Assembly: GCA_026991755.1 (NCBI GenBank)
Contig: JALXAX010000153.1
Coordinates: forward strand, 1 to 44,250
DNA: 44,250 nucleotides
Direction of reading: 5' to 3'
Source: Thiotrichaceae bacterium
GTDB taxonomy: Bacteria; Pseudomonadota; Gammaproteobacteria; Thiotrichales; Thiotrichaceae
The position numbers were made by a program, and so were the translations under genes. Under the pieces are notes generated by a model. It was not told the DNA's origin. It saw only the letters and a program-made list of their open reading frames with translations, and did no database searches. Below are positions 8,139 through 16,104 of this stretch, piece after piece. Within the stretch, counting starts at the first letter, position 1; the number at the start of each line of letters is the position of its first letter.

Positions 8139-9260
8139 CTAATCCACATTAATCGCAAAAGGATCTAACACCACAATATCCTTAGTGCCGATTTTCTTCA
8201 TCAGATTATCACCATGTAGATCCCACAAGATATAATCTTTATGCTGTTGATAATAATTAAAGAGTAGCTCTATTTCTCGACGCAGGGTTTTACCAAACTG
8301 CATGGCGACCATACTGAGTGCACGGTCTCTTTCAGCTTCATCTTTCCAGTCTAGATCTTTAATTAACTCATTAAAAACACCTGCCTCTTCTTCGCTGAGG
8401 TGCTCCATTTTTTCCATCACGTATAAATAGCGATATTCCGTTTCACTGACATCAAACAACTCTTCATAAGGCTTCTGTTCAACAACATTATCGTTCTCGT
8501 CCAACAGACCCACCCTAGTCACATTTGGAAATTGAGAAAGCCCATACTCATGAATGGCATGACAAAAATACTCAAGCCCTAACGCGCGTTTTTCTAGCAA
8601 GACACAGGTATCAGAATAGTTGAATATATTAGTAAAAAACGTATTCATGCATTTGTCACAAATAATCTGCTCATATTCATCATTTAAGAATTTATCAATC
8701 ACCTGCTTGTTATCAATATTCAAGGGGTTGGGCTGCTCAAGCATTGGCAAGTGACCGTAATCGATCTTATTTTGTTTTAGTAGAGGATTATCATGCTTAC
8801 AAATAGCGGGGAAGAAGTCATCAATCCAAAGATTGACCGTGCATTTGTGTCGTTGCATATATTTTATTTTGGGCTCACCATCGGTTAGATGTATTTCTAT
8901 ATCGGTTCGACCCAGCTTTTGATACATTTCTTCGATATTACCTTCACCAGGGCCACGTAAGCTACAGATAACAGGGTCATAACCCTCTTTACGAAAACGG
9001 TCTATGAGATAGCTGAAGAAAACTGGATCTGCACCCACTGTATTATCCCAATCAAAGGCGATGGTCTTTGCTTCGGGGTCACCCAGAAGTAAGTAAATAT
9101 CAATAGCGAACTCATCATAATAATGAATTATTTTGTATTCATCATTCTCAGCAATTTCAGCAGCGATGAGTTGATACGCAGGGGCTTCAAGATCATGATT
9201 ATAATAAAGAACAAAATCACACATAAACTTACATCTACCTAGCATTGTTAAATTTGGCAA
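8139..9260 (-). CDS. HAD-like plus kinase-like two-domain protein, function unknown
   Basis: This 373-residue protein was not recognised as a named family. The N-terminal half reads like a HAD-fold domain: IAFDWDNT with D70 and D72 in the nucleophile position, then VICSLRGPG as a motif-II-like strand and VNLWIDDFFP as an acidic motif. A CxxC pair (ICDKC) lies near residue 200. The C-terminus carries WDLHGDNLM at 346-354 and VVLDPFA at 363-369. This resembles the catalytic loop and DFG-equivalent of protein-kinase or aminoglycoside-phosphotransferase folds, in the compact form seen in some phage proteins. Fusion of a phosphatase-like and a kinase-like part is inferred. The TTG start has AAGG seven to eight bases upstream; ATGs at codons 6 and 13 are alternatives. 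It may follow recJ-region promoters or its own; repeats fill its 5' side. Confidence 0.6.
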   Translation of the reverse strand: MPNLTMLGRCKFMCDFVLYYNHDLEAPAYQLIAAEIAENDEYKIIHYYDEFAIDIYLLLGDPEAKTIAFDWDNTVGADPVFFSYLIDRFRKEGYDPVICSLRGPGEGNIEEMYQKLGRTDIEIHLTDGEPKIKYMQRHKCTVNLWIDDFFPAICKHDNPLLKQNKIDYGHLPMLEQPNPLNIDNKQVIDKFLNDEYEQIICDKCMNTFFTNIFNYSDTCVLLEKRALGLEYFCHAIHEYGLSQFPNVTRVGLLDENDNVVEQKPYEELFDVSETEYRYLYVMEKMEHLSEEEAGVFNELIKDLDWKDEAERDRALSMVAMQFGKTLRREIELLFNYYQQHKDYILWDLHGDNLMKKIGTKDIVVLDPFAINVD

Positions 9261-9389
9261 TAGCCTACCTTAAAACAACTCTGTATACAGTCAAGAGATA
9301 GTCAGTATATTTTTGGTTTATGTGACCAAGTAGTAGAAAACGCGATGGCTTTATTTTGTAGCTCTAGTAGAGAAAGGAATAGCTAGTGC

Positions 9390-9557
9390 GTAGCCCGTAT
9401 GGAGTGCAACGTAATACGGGAAGACTGTGCATTAGCGCATACCATATGAGACCTTTGCACGAAAGATATAACGGATTAAAAAGGCTTATGTATTAGCAAT
9501 TATTATCATTGTGCGAGTATGCAGTTCCCCGTATTCCGTAAACTCCATACGGGCTAC
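9390..9557. repeat. Inverted pair of GTAGCCCGTATGGAG units (BIME-like)
   Basis: A unit at 9390-9420 (GTAGCCCGTATGGAGT then GTAATACGGG) is mirrored at 9528-9557 (CCCCGTATT then ACTCCATACGGGCTAC). The outer 16 bases are perfectly inverted. Each unit can fold alone, since CCCGTAT pairs with ATACGGG. This is the classic architecture of REP/BIME repeats. The centre holds one end of family A. It accounts for most of the 306-bp gap between the HAD/kinase-like gene and the small membrane protein. Confidence 0.85.
9448..9488. repeat. Single end of family A miniature element, nested in a BIME
   Basis: From GAGACCTTTGCACG to AAAAAGGCTTA, about 41 bases match the right arm of the complete family A element at 42449-42607, read on the other strand. 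The opposite end is not present. It lies entirely inside the inverted pair 9390-9557, so it either inserted there and was then truncated, or was copied together with it. Confidence 0.75.
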
Positions 9558-9566
9558 ATCGCTGAA

Positions 9567-9740
9567 TTAATTTGAGTTGATGGTAGAGAACGGAATTGCT
9601 AGCAAAGCCAGCAGGAGTGAGGTAATAGCGTATATACCTGTATTTCCGTCATTAATTTTTGCATCAACCACAATAATTAACAGCGCAAAGAAGGCTGATC
9701 CTAAACAAAGTAAGCCCGCCCAATTAAATCTAGTATTCAT
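9567..9740 (-). CDS. Small two-helix membrane protein
   Basis: The predicted product has 57 residues with two hydrophobic helices (about 8-26 and 34-51) joined by a short loop with D, K and N, and a short polar C-terminus. The chosen ATG at 9738-9740 has GGGG about eight bases upstream. The reading frame can extend 16 codons further up, but those residues do not look like part of a membrane protein. Its family is unknown. It lies between BIME DNA and a family E hairpin, with no operon partner in the same transcript apart from the possible readthrough from the App1-type gene upstream. Confidence 0.45.
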   Translation of the reverse strand: MNTRFNWAGLLCLGSAFFALLIIVVDAKINDGNTGIYAITSLLLALLAIPFSTINSN

Positions 9741-9887
9741 CTGTATGCCCCAATTTATCCCGAAAGCGAACAGAGGCCTTTTGTACATAAGGTCTGCAAG
9801 AGGTAATCAGGATGTTTAGTTATAGTTTCGTATTGTGTAATTAGTATACATAACAGTACTATAGCTATCTACTATCCAAAAGAGATA

Positions 9888-9924
9888 CTAGTACTCCATC
9901 AAACCTAACTTGTTGGAGTACTAG
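9888..9924. terminator. Family E hairpin at the App1-like gene stop codon
   Basis: A 37-bp palindrome has perfect 11-bp arms CTAGTACTCCA and TGGAGTACTAG around a 15-base loop. The last four bases overlap the TAG stop codon of the leftward phosphatase gene (stop at 9921-9923). The same 37 bases recur exactly, in reverse orientation, at 22019-22055. The position suggests it acts as a transcript end or 3'-stabilising structure. There is no strong T-tract on the minus strand. Confidence 0.8.
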
Positions 9925-11018
9925 AGCTCAAGCTTTATATCTTCCACCTTTCTAAAAAACTGACAATAACCCTTTATCTTATTACATACTTCTGCAATGC
10001 GTTGTTCACTTAAATCCGACTTTTCGACCCTTCGAATAAGCACAGCCATAATGTTATTAGGGAACTCCTCAGCCATACCCGCATAGACTTCAGGATCATT
10101 CTCGCCACTATCCCCTATTAGAATAAATTGATGTTCTGGATACCGCTGAATAATGCTTCTAATCTTCTCTAGCTTGTATTCTTTAGATGCCGTAATGAAG
10201 TCAATCAAACTCGTGTCTTTTACTCTAAAATTACGCAATGACACAGTACCTAGCGGATAATAATCATTGATGAATGCCCCCAAACTTGGGTAGAGTTGCC
10301 ATGGAGATGATGACACATAATGAAAGTACACACCTTTGCTTTCAAGTTGCTTGTAGAAATCAGGCATTCCTGAAGTTGCCTTAAATGGTTCTGCGAACGT
10401 GTGCCGAAGAAGCGCTTTCTTATTCAACACTTCACTGAATTTAATCGTATCATCAATATCGGATATAACCGAAATACCTTTATGAGGAATACGCAGTACT
10501 TCGCCTGTAAAACTTCGTTTATCTCCTACTGGCATATTTAGCTTGAAAGTATTCCAGCCTGATGACCAACAATCCATCGTTATTAAGGTTTTGCTATGTC
10601 CATTTGCATGCGTTTTATTGAGAACATAAGGTTTGTTATTTAACGTAATACTGACTTTTTTATAACGCTGATTATCTACCAAAAACGGACTAATTCTTTG
10701 ACGAAATAAATCTGACTCTGTCTGTTCTTCACTTAATGCGTAATGCTCTAGTAACTCTCCTACTAATTTGACCGCTGATTTTCTCGCAAGAGATTCATCT
10801 TCAGGCTCAAAAAGCCAACTGTGAATAGGTATTTCGCACTGGGGTTTCTCTTTCTTATCACCACCCAAATCATGGGAAGACGTGGGAAAAAAGATAATGG
10901 TTTCATCTGCCCTCAAGGGGAAACCGTATTTAAACTGAGTCACCGCCTTATGTGCAAAACTTATAGGTAAAAGTAAGCCAATTAGTAGTGCGCTAACCAT
11001 TTTTATCATTTTATTCAT
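9921..11018 (-). CDS. Secreted App1-like phosphatidate phosphatase domain protein (DUF2183)
   Basis: A signal peptide (hydrophobic residues 5-21, cleavage near SFA) leads into a beta-rich region and then the App1 catalytic domain, a HAD-superfamily phosphatase related to lipin/Ned1/Smp2. Catalytic motifs are DIDDT (D187, D189 and T191), then VSSSPWQLYPSL as motif II, a Lys in KEYKLEKI, and LIGDSGENDPEVY as the acidic motif. This is the expected order. Yeast App1 hydrolyses phosphatidate; for bacterial members the substrate is usually unproven, so a periplasmic or outer-membrane lipid phosphatase is inferred. The ATG at 11016-11018 was chosen because GGAG lies six bases upstream; a TTG four codons earlier is less likely. 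The stop codon sits inside a family E hairpin. It is divergent from the sugar operon. Confidence 0.85.
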   Translation of the reverse strand: MNKMIKMVSALLIGLLLPISFAHKAVTQFKYGFPLRADETIIFFPTSSHDLGGDKKEKPQCEIPIHSWLFEPEDESLARKSAVKLVGELLEHYALSEEQTESDLFRQRISPFLVDNQRYKKVSITLNNKPYVLNKTHANGHSKTLITMDCWSSGWNTFKLNMPVGDKRSFTGEVLRIPHKGISVISDIDDTIKFSEVLNKKALLRHTFAEPFKATSGMPDFYKQLESKGVYFHYVSSSPWQLYPSLGAFINDYYPLGTVSLRNFRVKDTSLIDFITASKEYKLEKIRSIIQRYPEHQFILIGDSGENDPEVYAGMAEEFPNNIMAVLIRRVEKSDLSEQRIAEVCNKIKGYCQFFRKVEDIKLEL

Positions 11019-11545
11019 GGGTGGCTCCAAGCCTTGTTAGTACGTCGTGGATTTAACAAGACAGCGGTAATATTGCGAACAAAAATGCCCAAATATTTTG
11101 GGCGATGGCACAGGCCGGCAAGCATTACGAAGCGGCATAGTCATGTGCCTAAACACGGGTTATCCACCCTTTACCCACCGACTGCATGTGATAGAAGCAT
11201 TACGTCCGTGGACAAAGCAAGGATAACCCTCCAATAACTCGTTATCCATTTACAATATAAACAAGCCTGTACTTAAAAAATGCTCAGAAGGAGGGACAGA
11301 CTCTGAAACATTCTAAATAACAATTTCAACAAAGCCGCCCTTAAATATCCATTTTTTATGGAATAACTTACGTTCATTTGTTTAGCATTACTATTATTTT
11401 CTATGATGTCAGGAGCCATAGAACAAGAAGATGAAGCTGATTGCACACTTGTTATTATACATCAAAAGCTATTCAGCCTACCGACAGGAAAACCCATTAC
11501 ACTAGTCGAACTGGTGAAAAATAAAAACAATAAGGGCTGCCACAC
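11019..11545. promoter_or_regulatory. Divergent 5' region between the phosphatase gene and the sugar operon
   Basis: This 527-bp stretch has no gene I can support. It must contain the promoters for the leftward phosphatase gene and the ten-gene rightward operon. Visible structure: a perfect GCCCAAA/TTTGGGC hairpin at 11087-11103 with a 3-base loop, and an inverted pair GGGTTATCC (11157-11165) and GGATAACCC (11221-11229). The right half (after about 11240) is AT-rich and without strong structure. A short frame starting at 11403 runs into the glycosyltransferase but lacks a ribosome site. No ops/JUMPstart match was convincing. Confidence 0.4.
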
Positions 11546-12475
11546 ATGCAAGACTACTCCATCATATTACCTGCAAAAAATGAGGCTGAAAGCCTCAAAA
11601 TCTTACTCCCAAAGCTCACTAAAGCACATCCAAAAGCAGAAATCATTGTAGTCAATGATGGTTCTACCGATGACACCCTTTTTATTTGTGAAGAAAATGG
11701 AGTTAAGGTTGTTAGTCATCCGTATGGGATAGGCAATGGAGCTGCAATAAAATCAGGAGCTAGGCATGCCACAGGTGAAATATTAGTATTTATGGATGCT
11801 GATGGACAACACAAACCTGAAGACATTAATCGTCTCCTCCACAAAATTGATGAAGGGTACGATCTAGTAGTAGGTGCTAGAAGTAAAAAGTCACAAGCTT
11901 CCATTTTTAGAGGCTTAGCAAATAGCTTTTACAACAAGCTAGCCAGTTATGTTACTTCAAGATCTATAAAAGATCTTACATCTGGTTTTAGAGCTACGCG
12001 GGCAAATAAATTTAAAGAATTTATCTACCTACTCCCCAACGGATTTTCTTACCCAACAACCAGCACTATGGCATTTTTCCGCGCTGGATATACCGTTAGT
12101 TATTTACCCATTGAAGCACCAAAACGGATAGGCAAAAGCCATATTAATCTAATGCGAGACGGGGTTCGTTTTGTTCTCATTATTTTTAAGATTGGTACAC
12201 TATATTCGCCATTAAAAATATTCCTACCCATGGCATTAGCATTTATCAGCACAGGTATTAGTTATTACCTTTATACCTATTTAACTGCTGGACGTTTTAC
12301 TAATATGAGCGCATTAATGTTCACTACTGGCACCCTCATGTTTTTTATGGGTCTGATTTCTGAACAAATAACAGCACTATTATATAAAACGGATACCATT
12401 TCCACACCATTACAAGCTACCCCACAAAACCCTATTAAAACAACTAACCAAACAGTTACGGAGTCAGAAGGTTGA
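11546..12475 (+). CDS. GT2 glycosyltransferase with C-terminal membrane segments
   Basis: This is a family-2 glycosyltransferase of the dolichol-phosphate mannose/glucose synthase or undecaprenyl-phosphate type. The nucleotide-sugar domain occupies residues 1-205, with VNDGSTDDT at 36-44 and the metal-binding DAD at 84-86 in FMDADGQHK. GFRATR and the QXXRW-like region are followed by two hydrophobic helices at about 222-244 and 252-272, and a polar tail rich in T and Q. Such enzymes transfer a sugar to the lipid carrier or along an initiation step. The start has AAGGG nine bases upstream. It is the first gene of the operon, and its stop overlaps the next start (TTGA). Confidence 0.85.
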   Translation: MQDYSIILPAKNEAESLKILLPKLTKAHPKAEIIVVNDGSTDDTLFICEENGVKVVSHPYGIGNGAAIKSGARHATGEILVFMDADGQHKPEDINRLLHKIDEGYDLVVGARSKKSQASIFRGLANSFYNKLASYVTSRSIKDLTSGFRATRANKFKEFIYLLPNGFSYPTTSTMAFFRAGYTVSYLPIEAPKRIGKSHINLMRDGVRFVLIIFKIGTLYSPLKIFLPMALAFISTGISYYLYTYLTAGRFTNMSALMFTTGTLMFFMGLISEQITALLYKTDTISTPLQATPQNPIKTTNQTVTESEG

Positions 12476-13242
12476 AAGCAGTAATTTTAGCAGGTGGCTT
12501 GGGCACAAGAATTTCGGAAGAAACGCATTTGAAACCAAAGCCCATGATTGAAATAGGTGGCAAACCTATTTTATGGCATATCTTAAAAATGTATTCTTCT
12601 CATGGCGTTAACGATTTCATTATATGCTGTGGCTATAAGGGCTATGTTATTAAAGAATATTTTGCTAACTACTTCTTACATATGTCTGATGTCACTTTTG
12701 ACATGAAACATAACAAGATGGAAGTCCATCAACAAAAAGCTGAACCTTGGAAAATAACACTTGTTGATACTGGGGATGAAACATTAACAGGTGGTCGTTT
12801 GAAGCGCGTTGAAGAATATGTTTGTGATGAGAAAGCTTTTTGCCTTACTTACGGTGATGGTGTGTCTGATATTGATATTTCGTCTCTCATTGATTTCCAC
12901 TTCAAACATGGTCGATTAGCGACTGTTACAGCTGTTCAACCGCCTGGAAGATATGGAACATTAGACATAAGTAACAGCACAGTGAATGGTTTTCAAGAAA
13001 AGCCCAAAGGTGATGGTGCATGGATAAATGGTGGTTTCTTTGTACTTTCACCCAATTGTATTGACTATATTGAAGGAGATCAATCCAGTTGGGAGGGAGA
13101 GCCCCTCAAAGAGATAGCAGAATCAGGAAACCTTAAAGCCTATAAACATGAAGGATTCTGGCAGCCTATGGACACACTACGTGACAAGAATCAATTAGAA
13201 GAAATATGGGCTTCTAAAAAAGCTCCATGGAAAAACTGGTAA
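12472..13242 (+). CDS. rfbF: Glucose-1-phosphate cytidylyltransferase
   Basis: It makes CDP-glucose from CTP and glucose-1-phosphate, the entry to CDP-dideoxyhexoses. The nucleotidyltransferase signature LAGGLGTR (6-13) and the Lys-rich KPKPM motif (21-25) are present, with YGDGVSDID as the metal-binding acidic motif. At 256 residues it matches the DdhA/RfbF family. The start is TTG, overlapping the previous stop by three bases (TTGA), which indicates translational coupling. It pairs with rfbG immediately downstream, the normal gene order for CDP-sugar synthesis. Confidence 0.95.
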   Translation: MKAVILAGGLGTRISEETHLKPKPMIEIGGKPILWHILKMYSSHGVNDFIICCGYKGYVIKEYFANYFLHMSDVTFDMKHNKMEVHQQKAEPWKITLVDTGDETLTGGRLKRVEEYVCDEKAFCLTYGDGVSDIDISSLIDFHFKHGRLATVTAVQPPGRYGTLDISNSTVNGFQEKPKGDGAWINGGFFVLSPNCIDYIEGDQSSWEGEPLKEIAESGNLKAYKHEGFWQPMDTLRDKNQLEEIWASKKAPWKNW

Positions 13243-14321
13243 TGCCGTTATTTTCAAATCAATACAAGAACCGTAAGGTACTTGTTACAGGACATACTGG
13301 TTTTAAAGGAAGTTGGTTGTCTCTTTGGCTTTCACAATTGGAGGCAGAGGTATGTGGCTATTCCCTCTCCCCCAATACCCAGCCAAGCCACTGGAGTTTG
13401 CTAGAGCTAGATATTGAAAGTCATTACAAAGATATTCGTAATGCTCATTCTATTTCTGAGGTTTGCAAAAACTTTGAGCCAGAAATTGTTTTCCACTTGG
13501 CTGCTCAACCACTTGTTAGGCCTTCTTATAATGAGCCACTAGAAACATGGGAAACCAATGTAATGGGAACGGCTAATCTGCTTGAAGCCTGTCGTCATAC
13601 GCCTAGTGTCAAAGCTATTATTATTGTCACCTCTGATAAATGCTATAAGAATCAGGAGTGGCCTTGGGGATATAGAGAGAACGACAGACTAGGAGGTCAT
13701 GATCCCTATAGTGCCAGTAAAGCTGCCAGTGAATTAGTCGTTGATAGCTTTAGACAATCATTTTTTAATCAATCTGACAGCCCTCTTATCGCATCCGTTA
13801 GAGCTGGTAACGTGATTGGTGGTGGTGACTGGGCAGAAGATAGATTAATCCCTGATCTTGCACGAGCGGTGAGTGGAAATAAAACGGTTGAAATTCGTTC
13901 ACCCAACGCCACTCGTCCTTGGCAACATGTATTGGAGTCTCTCTCTGGCTATTTGTTTCTGGGTCAAAAACTTATGGAAGAAAAGAAAGACTTTGCTGAA
14001 GCTTGGAATTTTGGACCTGATTTATCTGACAATCGTAAAGTGATTGAAATTTTGCAACAGATGAAAGCGGAATGGCCTGAACTAAAATGGAATATTAACG
14101 AAGAAAATCATGTGCATGAAGCCAATTTACTCTATTTAGATAGCTCTAAAGCACAGAAAAAACTTGGATGGCATCCTACATGGGGTCTTGAAACAGGGGT
14201 TAAGAGTACAGCCGATTGGTATCGTAGTTATCAACAAAATAATAAATGCCTTTCCCTTTCTCAACTTAATCAATATATTTTAGAAGCACAACATAAAAAA
14301 ATAAGTTGGGTAAATTCCTAA
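13242..14321 (+). CDS. rfbG: CDP-glucose 4,6-dehydratase
   Basis: This NAD-dependent short-chain dehydrogenase/reductase converts CDP-glucose to CDP-4-keto-6-deoxyglucose. The Rossmann motif TGHTGFKG lies at 16-23. TSDKCYKN at 130-137 and YSASK (Tyr156, Lys160) make the active site. Total length is 359 residues with this start, as in the RfbG/DdhB family. The ATG at 13242 was chosen because it forms a TAATG junction with the rfbF stop; an ATG five codons earlier lies within rfbF and is less likely. Its product would be the substrate for the following epimerase, C-methyltransferase and aminotransferase. Confidence 0.95.
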   Translation: MPLFSNQYKNRKVLVTGHTGFKGSWLSLWLSQLEAEVCGYSLSPNTQPSHWSLLELDIESHYKDIRNAHSISEVCKNFEPEIVFHLAAQPLVRPSYNEPLETWETNVMGTANLLEACRHTPSVKAIIIVTSDKCYKNQEWPWGYRENDRLGGHDPYSASKAASELVVDSFRQSFFNQSDSPLIASVRAGNVIGGGDWAEDRLIPDLARAVSGNKTVEIRSPNATRPWQHVLESLSGYLFLGQKLMEEKKDFAEAWNFGPDLSDNRKVIEILQQMKAEWPELKWNINEENHVHEANLLYLDSSKAQKKLGWHPTWGLETGVKSTADWYRSYQQNNKCLSLSQLNQYILEAQHKKISWVNS

Positions 14322-14872
14322 TGGATATTTCACCTACACAAATATCAGGCGTGAATATTGTCAAACACACTTCTATTAAAGACCAACGTGGAAAATTTTC
14401 CCGTTTTTTTTGCAACGATGAACTCAATACTATCCTTGGGAAACGAAAAATCACCCAAATTAATCACTCAACTAATACATTCACGGGAACTACTAGAGGA
14501 TTGCACTACCAGCTCCCGCCTCATTCAGAGATGAAACTAATACGTTGCCTTAAAGGTCGTGTTTGGGATGTGGCTTTAGATTTGAGAGCTAATTCATCGA
14601 CTTATCTTCAGTGGCATGCTGAAGAACTATCTGCTGAAAATGGTAAAATGATCGTTATTCCAGAAGGTTGTGCACATGGCTTTCAAGCACTTGAAGACCA
14701 TTCTGAATTGCTTTATCTACACACAGAAACTTATCATTCTTCATCTGAAAGAGGTCTAAGATATAACGATCCAGCGCTAAATATTAAATGGCCTCTTGAG
14801 GCTGTACATACTTCTGAACGTGATACGAATCACCCTTTATTAAGCTCATCATTCAAGGGAATCCAGTTATGA
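14321..14872 (+). CDS. RmlC-like NDP-4-keto-6-deoxysugar 3- and/or 5-epimerase
   Basis: This 183-residue cupin belongs to the dTDP-4-dehydrorhamnose 3,5-epimerase family. RGLHYQ contains the probable base His62; MKLIRC supplies Lys72; H119 in AHGFQ, Tyr138 and ERGLRYNDP complete the family pattern. In a cluster built on CDP-glucose it probably epimerises CDP-4-keto-6-deoxyglucose at C3, C5 or both, as RmlC relatives do next to sugar C-methyltransferases. The exact position cannot be read from sequence. The start makes another TAATG junction with rfbG, and the stop overlaps the next ATG (ATGA). Confidence 0.85.
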   Translation: MDISPTQISGVNIVKHTSIKDQRGKFSRFFCNDELNTILGKRKITQINHSTNTFTGTTRGLHYQLPPHSEMKLIRCLKGRVWDVALDLRANSSTYLQWHAEELSAENGKMIVIPEGCAHGFQALEDHSELLYLHTETYHSSSERGLRYNDPALNIKWPLEAVHTSERDTNHPLLSSSFKGIQL

Positions 14873-16092
14873 ATTGCCGTCATTGCCAACAACCTCTACA
14901 ACATATTTTTCTAGATTTAGGCTTTGCACCACCTTCTAATGCTTATCTCTCTGAAACCGACTTGAAAAAGCCAGAAACTTATTTCCCCTTAAAAGCTTTT
15001 GTATGTGATGAATGCTGGTTAGTTCAAACCGAAGACTATAGTAGCTCTGATGAATTATTCACTGAGAACTATGCCTATTTTTCTTCCACCTCAAAAACAT
15101 GGTTAGAACACTCAGCTTCTTATACTGATTCTATTATCAACAAACTCAAATTAGATAAAACAAGTTATGTAATCGAAGTCGCTTCAAATGATGGCTATTT
15201 ACTACAAAACTTTAAACAAGCTGAAATCCCTTGTCTAGGTATTGAGCCCACTAATAGCACAGCTGATGCGGCTGAAAAACTCGGCATACCTGTTTTAAGA
15301 GAATTCTTTAGTGATCAACTCGCTAAACAACTAACTCAAGAAGACAAACAAGCTGACCTAATTATTGGCAATAATGTTTATGCACATGTGCCTGATATTA
15401 ATGATTTTACCCAAGGTTTAAAAACGATCCTCAAAGAAACTGGAACCATAACGCTTGAGTTTCCTCATTTACAAAATTTACTTTTAAAAAACCAGTTTGA
15501 TACGATTTATCATGAGCACTATTCATATCTTTCCCTCTATACAGTAAACCGTATTTTTTCTTCTGTTGGGTTGAAAATATATGATGTAGAGAAGCTACCC
15601 ACACATGGAGGAAGTTTGCGCATTTTTGGATGCCATGAAACGGACTCCAGAGAGACTTCAGTAAAGGTAGAAGAAATATTACGAGAAGAAAAAGAGAATG
15701 GTCTACAGCAACTATCACTTTATGAAGGCTTCCAATCTATAACCAACGAAGTTAAAGACAATCTATTAAAGTTTTTAATTGAATGTAAAAAAAGCAATAA
15801 AAAAGTCATGGCTTACGGGGCTGCTGCAAAGGGTAATACGCTCATGAACTATGCAGGAATCAAAACAGACCTTCTACCTCATGTATGTGATGCAGCAAAT
15901 TCCAAGCAAGGAAAATATATGCCAGGAAGTCATATTCCAATTACATCACCTGATTCAATATATGAACAACAACCAGACTACCTGCTAATTCTTCCATGGA
16001 ATATTGCTGATGAGGTAATGCTACAAAGTGAATTTATCCGAAAGTGGGGTGGAAAATTTGTCACTGCCGTACCAATGCTAACAGTACAATGA
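14869..16092 (+). CDS. NDP-sugar C-methyltransferase (TylCIII/NovU/TcaB9 type)
   Basis: The 407-residue protein has the three-part design of deoxysugar C-3 methyltransferases. A zinc-binding N-terminus comes first (C3, C6, C46 and C49). A central SAM-binding Rossmann domain follows (VIEVASNDGYLL at about 101-112, LIIGNNVYAHVPD at 164-176). A C-terminal domain (about 285-407) has KKVMAYGAAAKGNTLMNY. The active-site signature YHEHYSY at 214-220 matches the Glu-His pair proposed as catalytic in TcaB9 (E216 and H217 here). These enzymes add a methyl branch to C3 of a 4-keto-deoxysugar. It therefore acts before amination by the next gene. It starts inside the epimerase stop. Confidence 0.9.
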   Translation: MNCRHCQQPLQHIFLDLGFAPPSNAYLSETDLKKPETYFPLKAFVCDECWLVQTEDYSSSDELFTENYAYFSSTSKTWLEHSASYTDSIINKLKLDKTSYVIEVASNDGYLLQNFKQAEIPCLGIEPTNSTADAAEKLGIPVLREFFSDQLAKQLTQEDKQADLIIGNNVYAHVPDINDFTQGLKTILKETGTITLEFPHLQNLLLKNQFDTIYHEHYSYLSLYTVNRIFSSVGLKIYDVEKLPTHGGSLRIFGCHETDSRETSVKVEEILREEKENGLQQLSLYEGFQSITNEVKDNLLKFLIECKKSNKKVMAYGAAAKGNTLMNYAGIKTDLLPHVCDAANSKQGKYMPGSHIPITSPDSIYEQQPDYLLILPWNIADEVMLQSEFIRKWGGKFVTAVPMLTVQ

Positions 16093-16104
16093 CTTAATTA
16101 TATT

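Noticed and set aside
11061..11077. AGCGGTAATATTGCG looked like a JUMPstart/ops element (GGCGGTAGCGT core)
   Set aside because: Only about half of the core matches, so RfaH-type control cannot be claimed.
11034..11237. A 67-codon frame in the divergent region
   Set aside because: Composition and lack of ribosome site are not gene-like, and it covers the hairpin and inverted pair described as regulatory DNA.
11157..11250. TTATCCAC-like words (11160, 11221, 11242) as DnaA boxes or an origin
   Set aside because: Only single near matches without an AT-rich unwinding region or dnaA/dnaN/gyrB genes nearby; better seen as an inverted pair.
11403..11651. An 82-codon plus-strand frame upstream of and overlapping the first glycosyltransferase
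   Set aside because: No ribosome-binding site, no recognised domain, and its second half is only the other frame of the GT2 gene.
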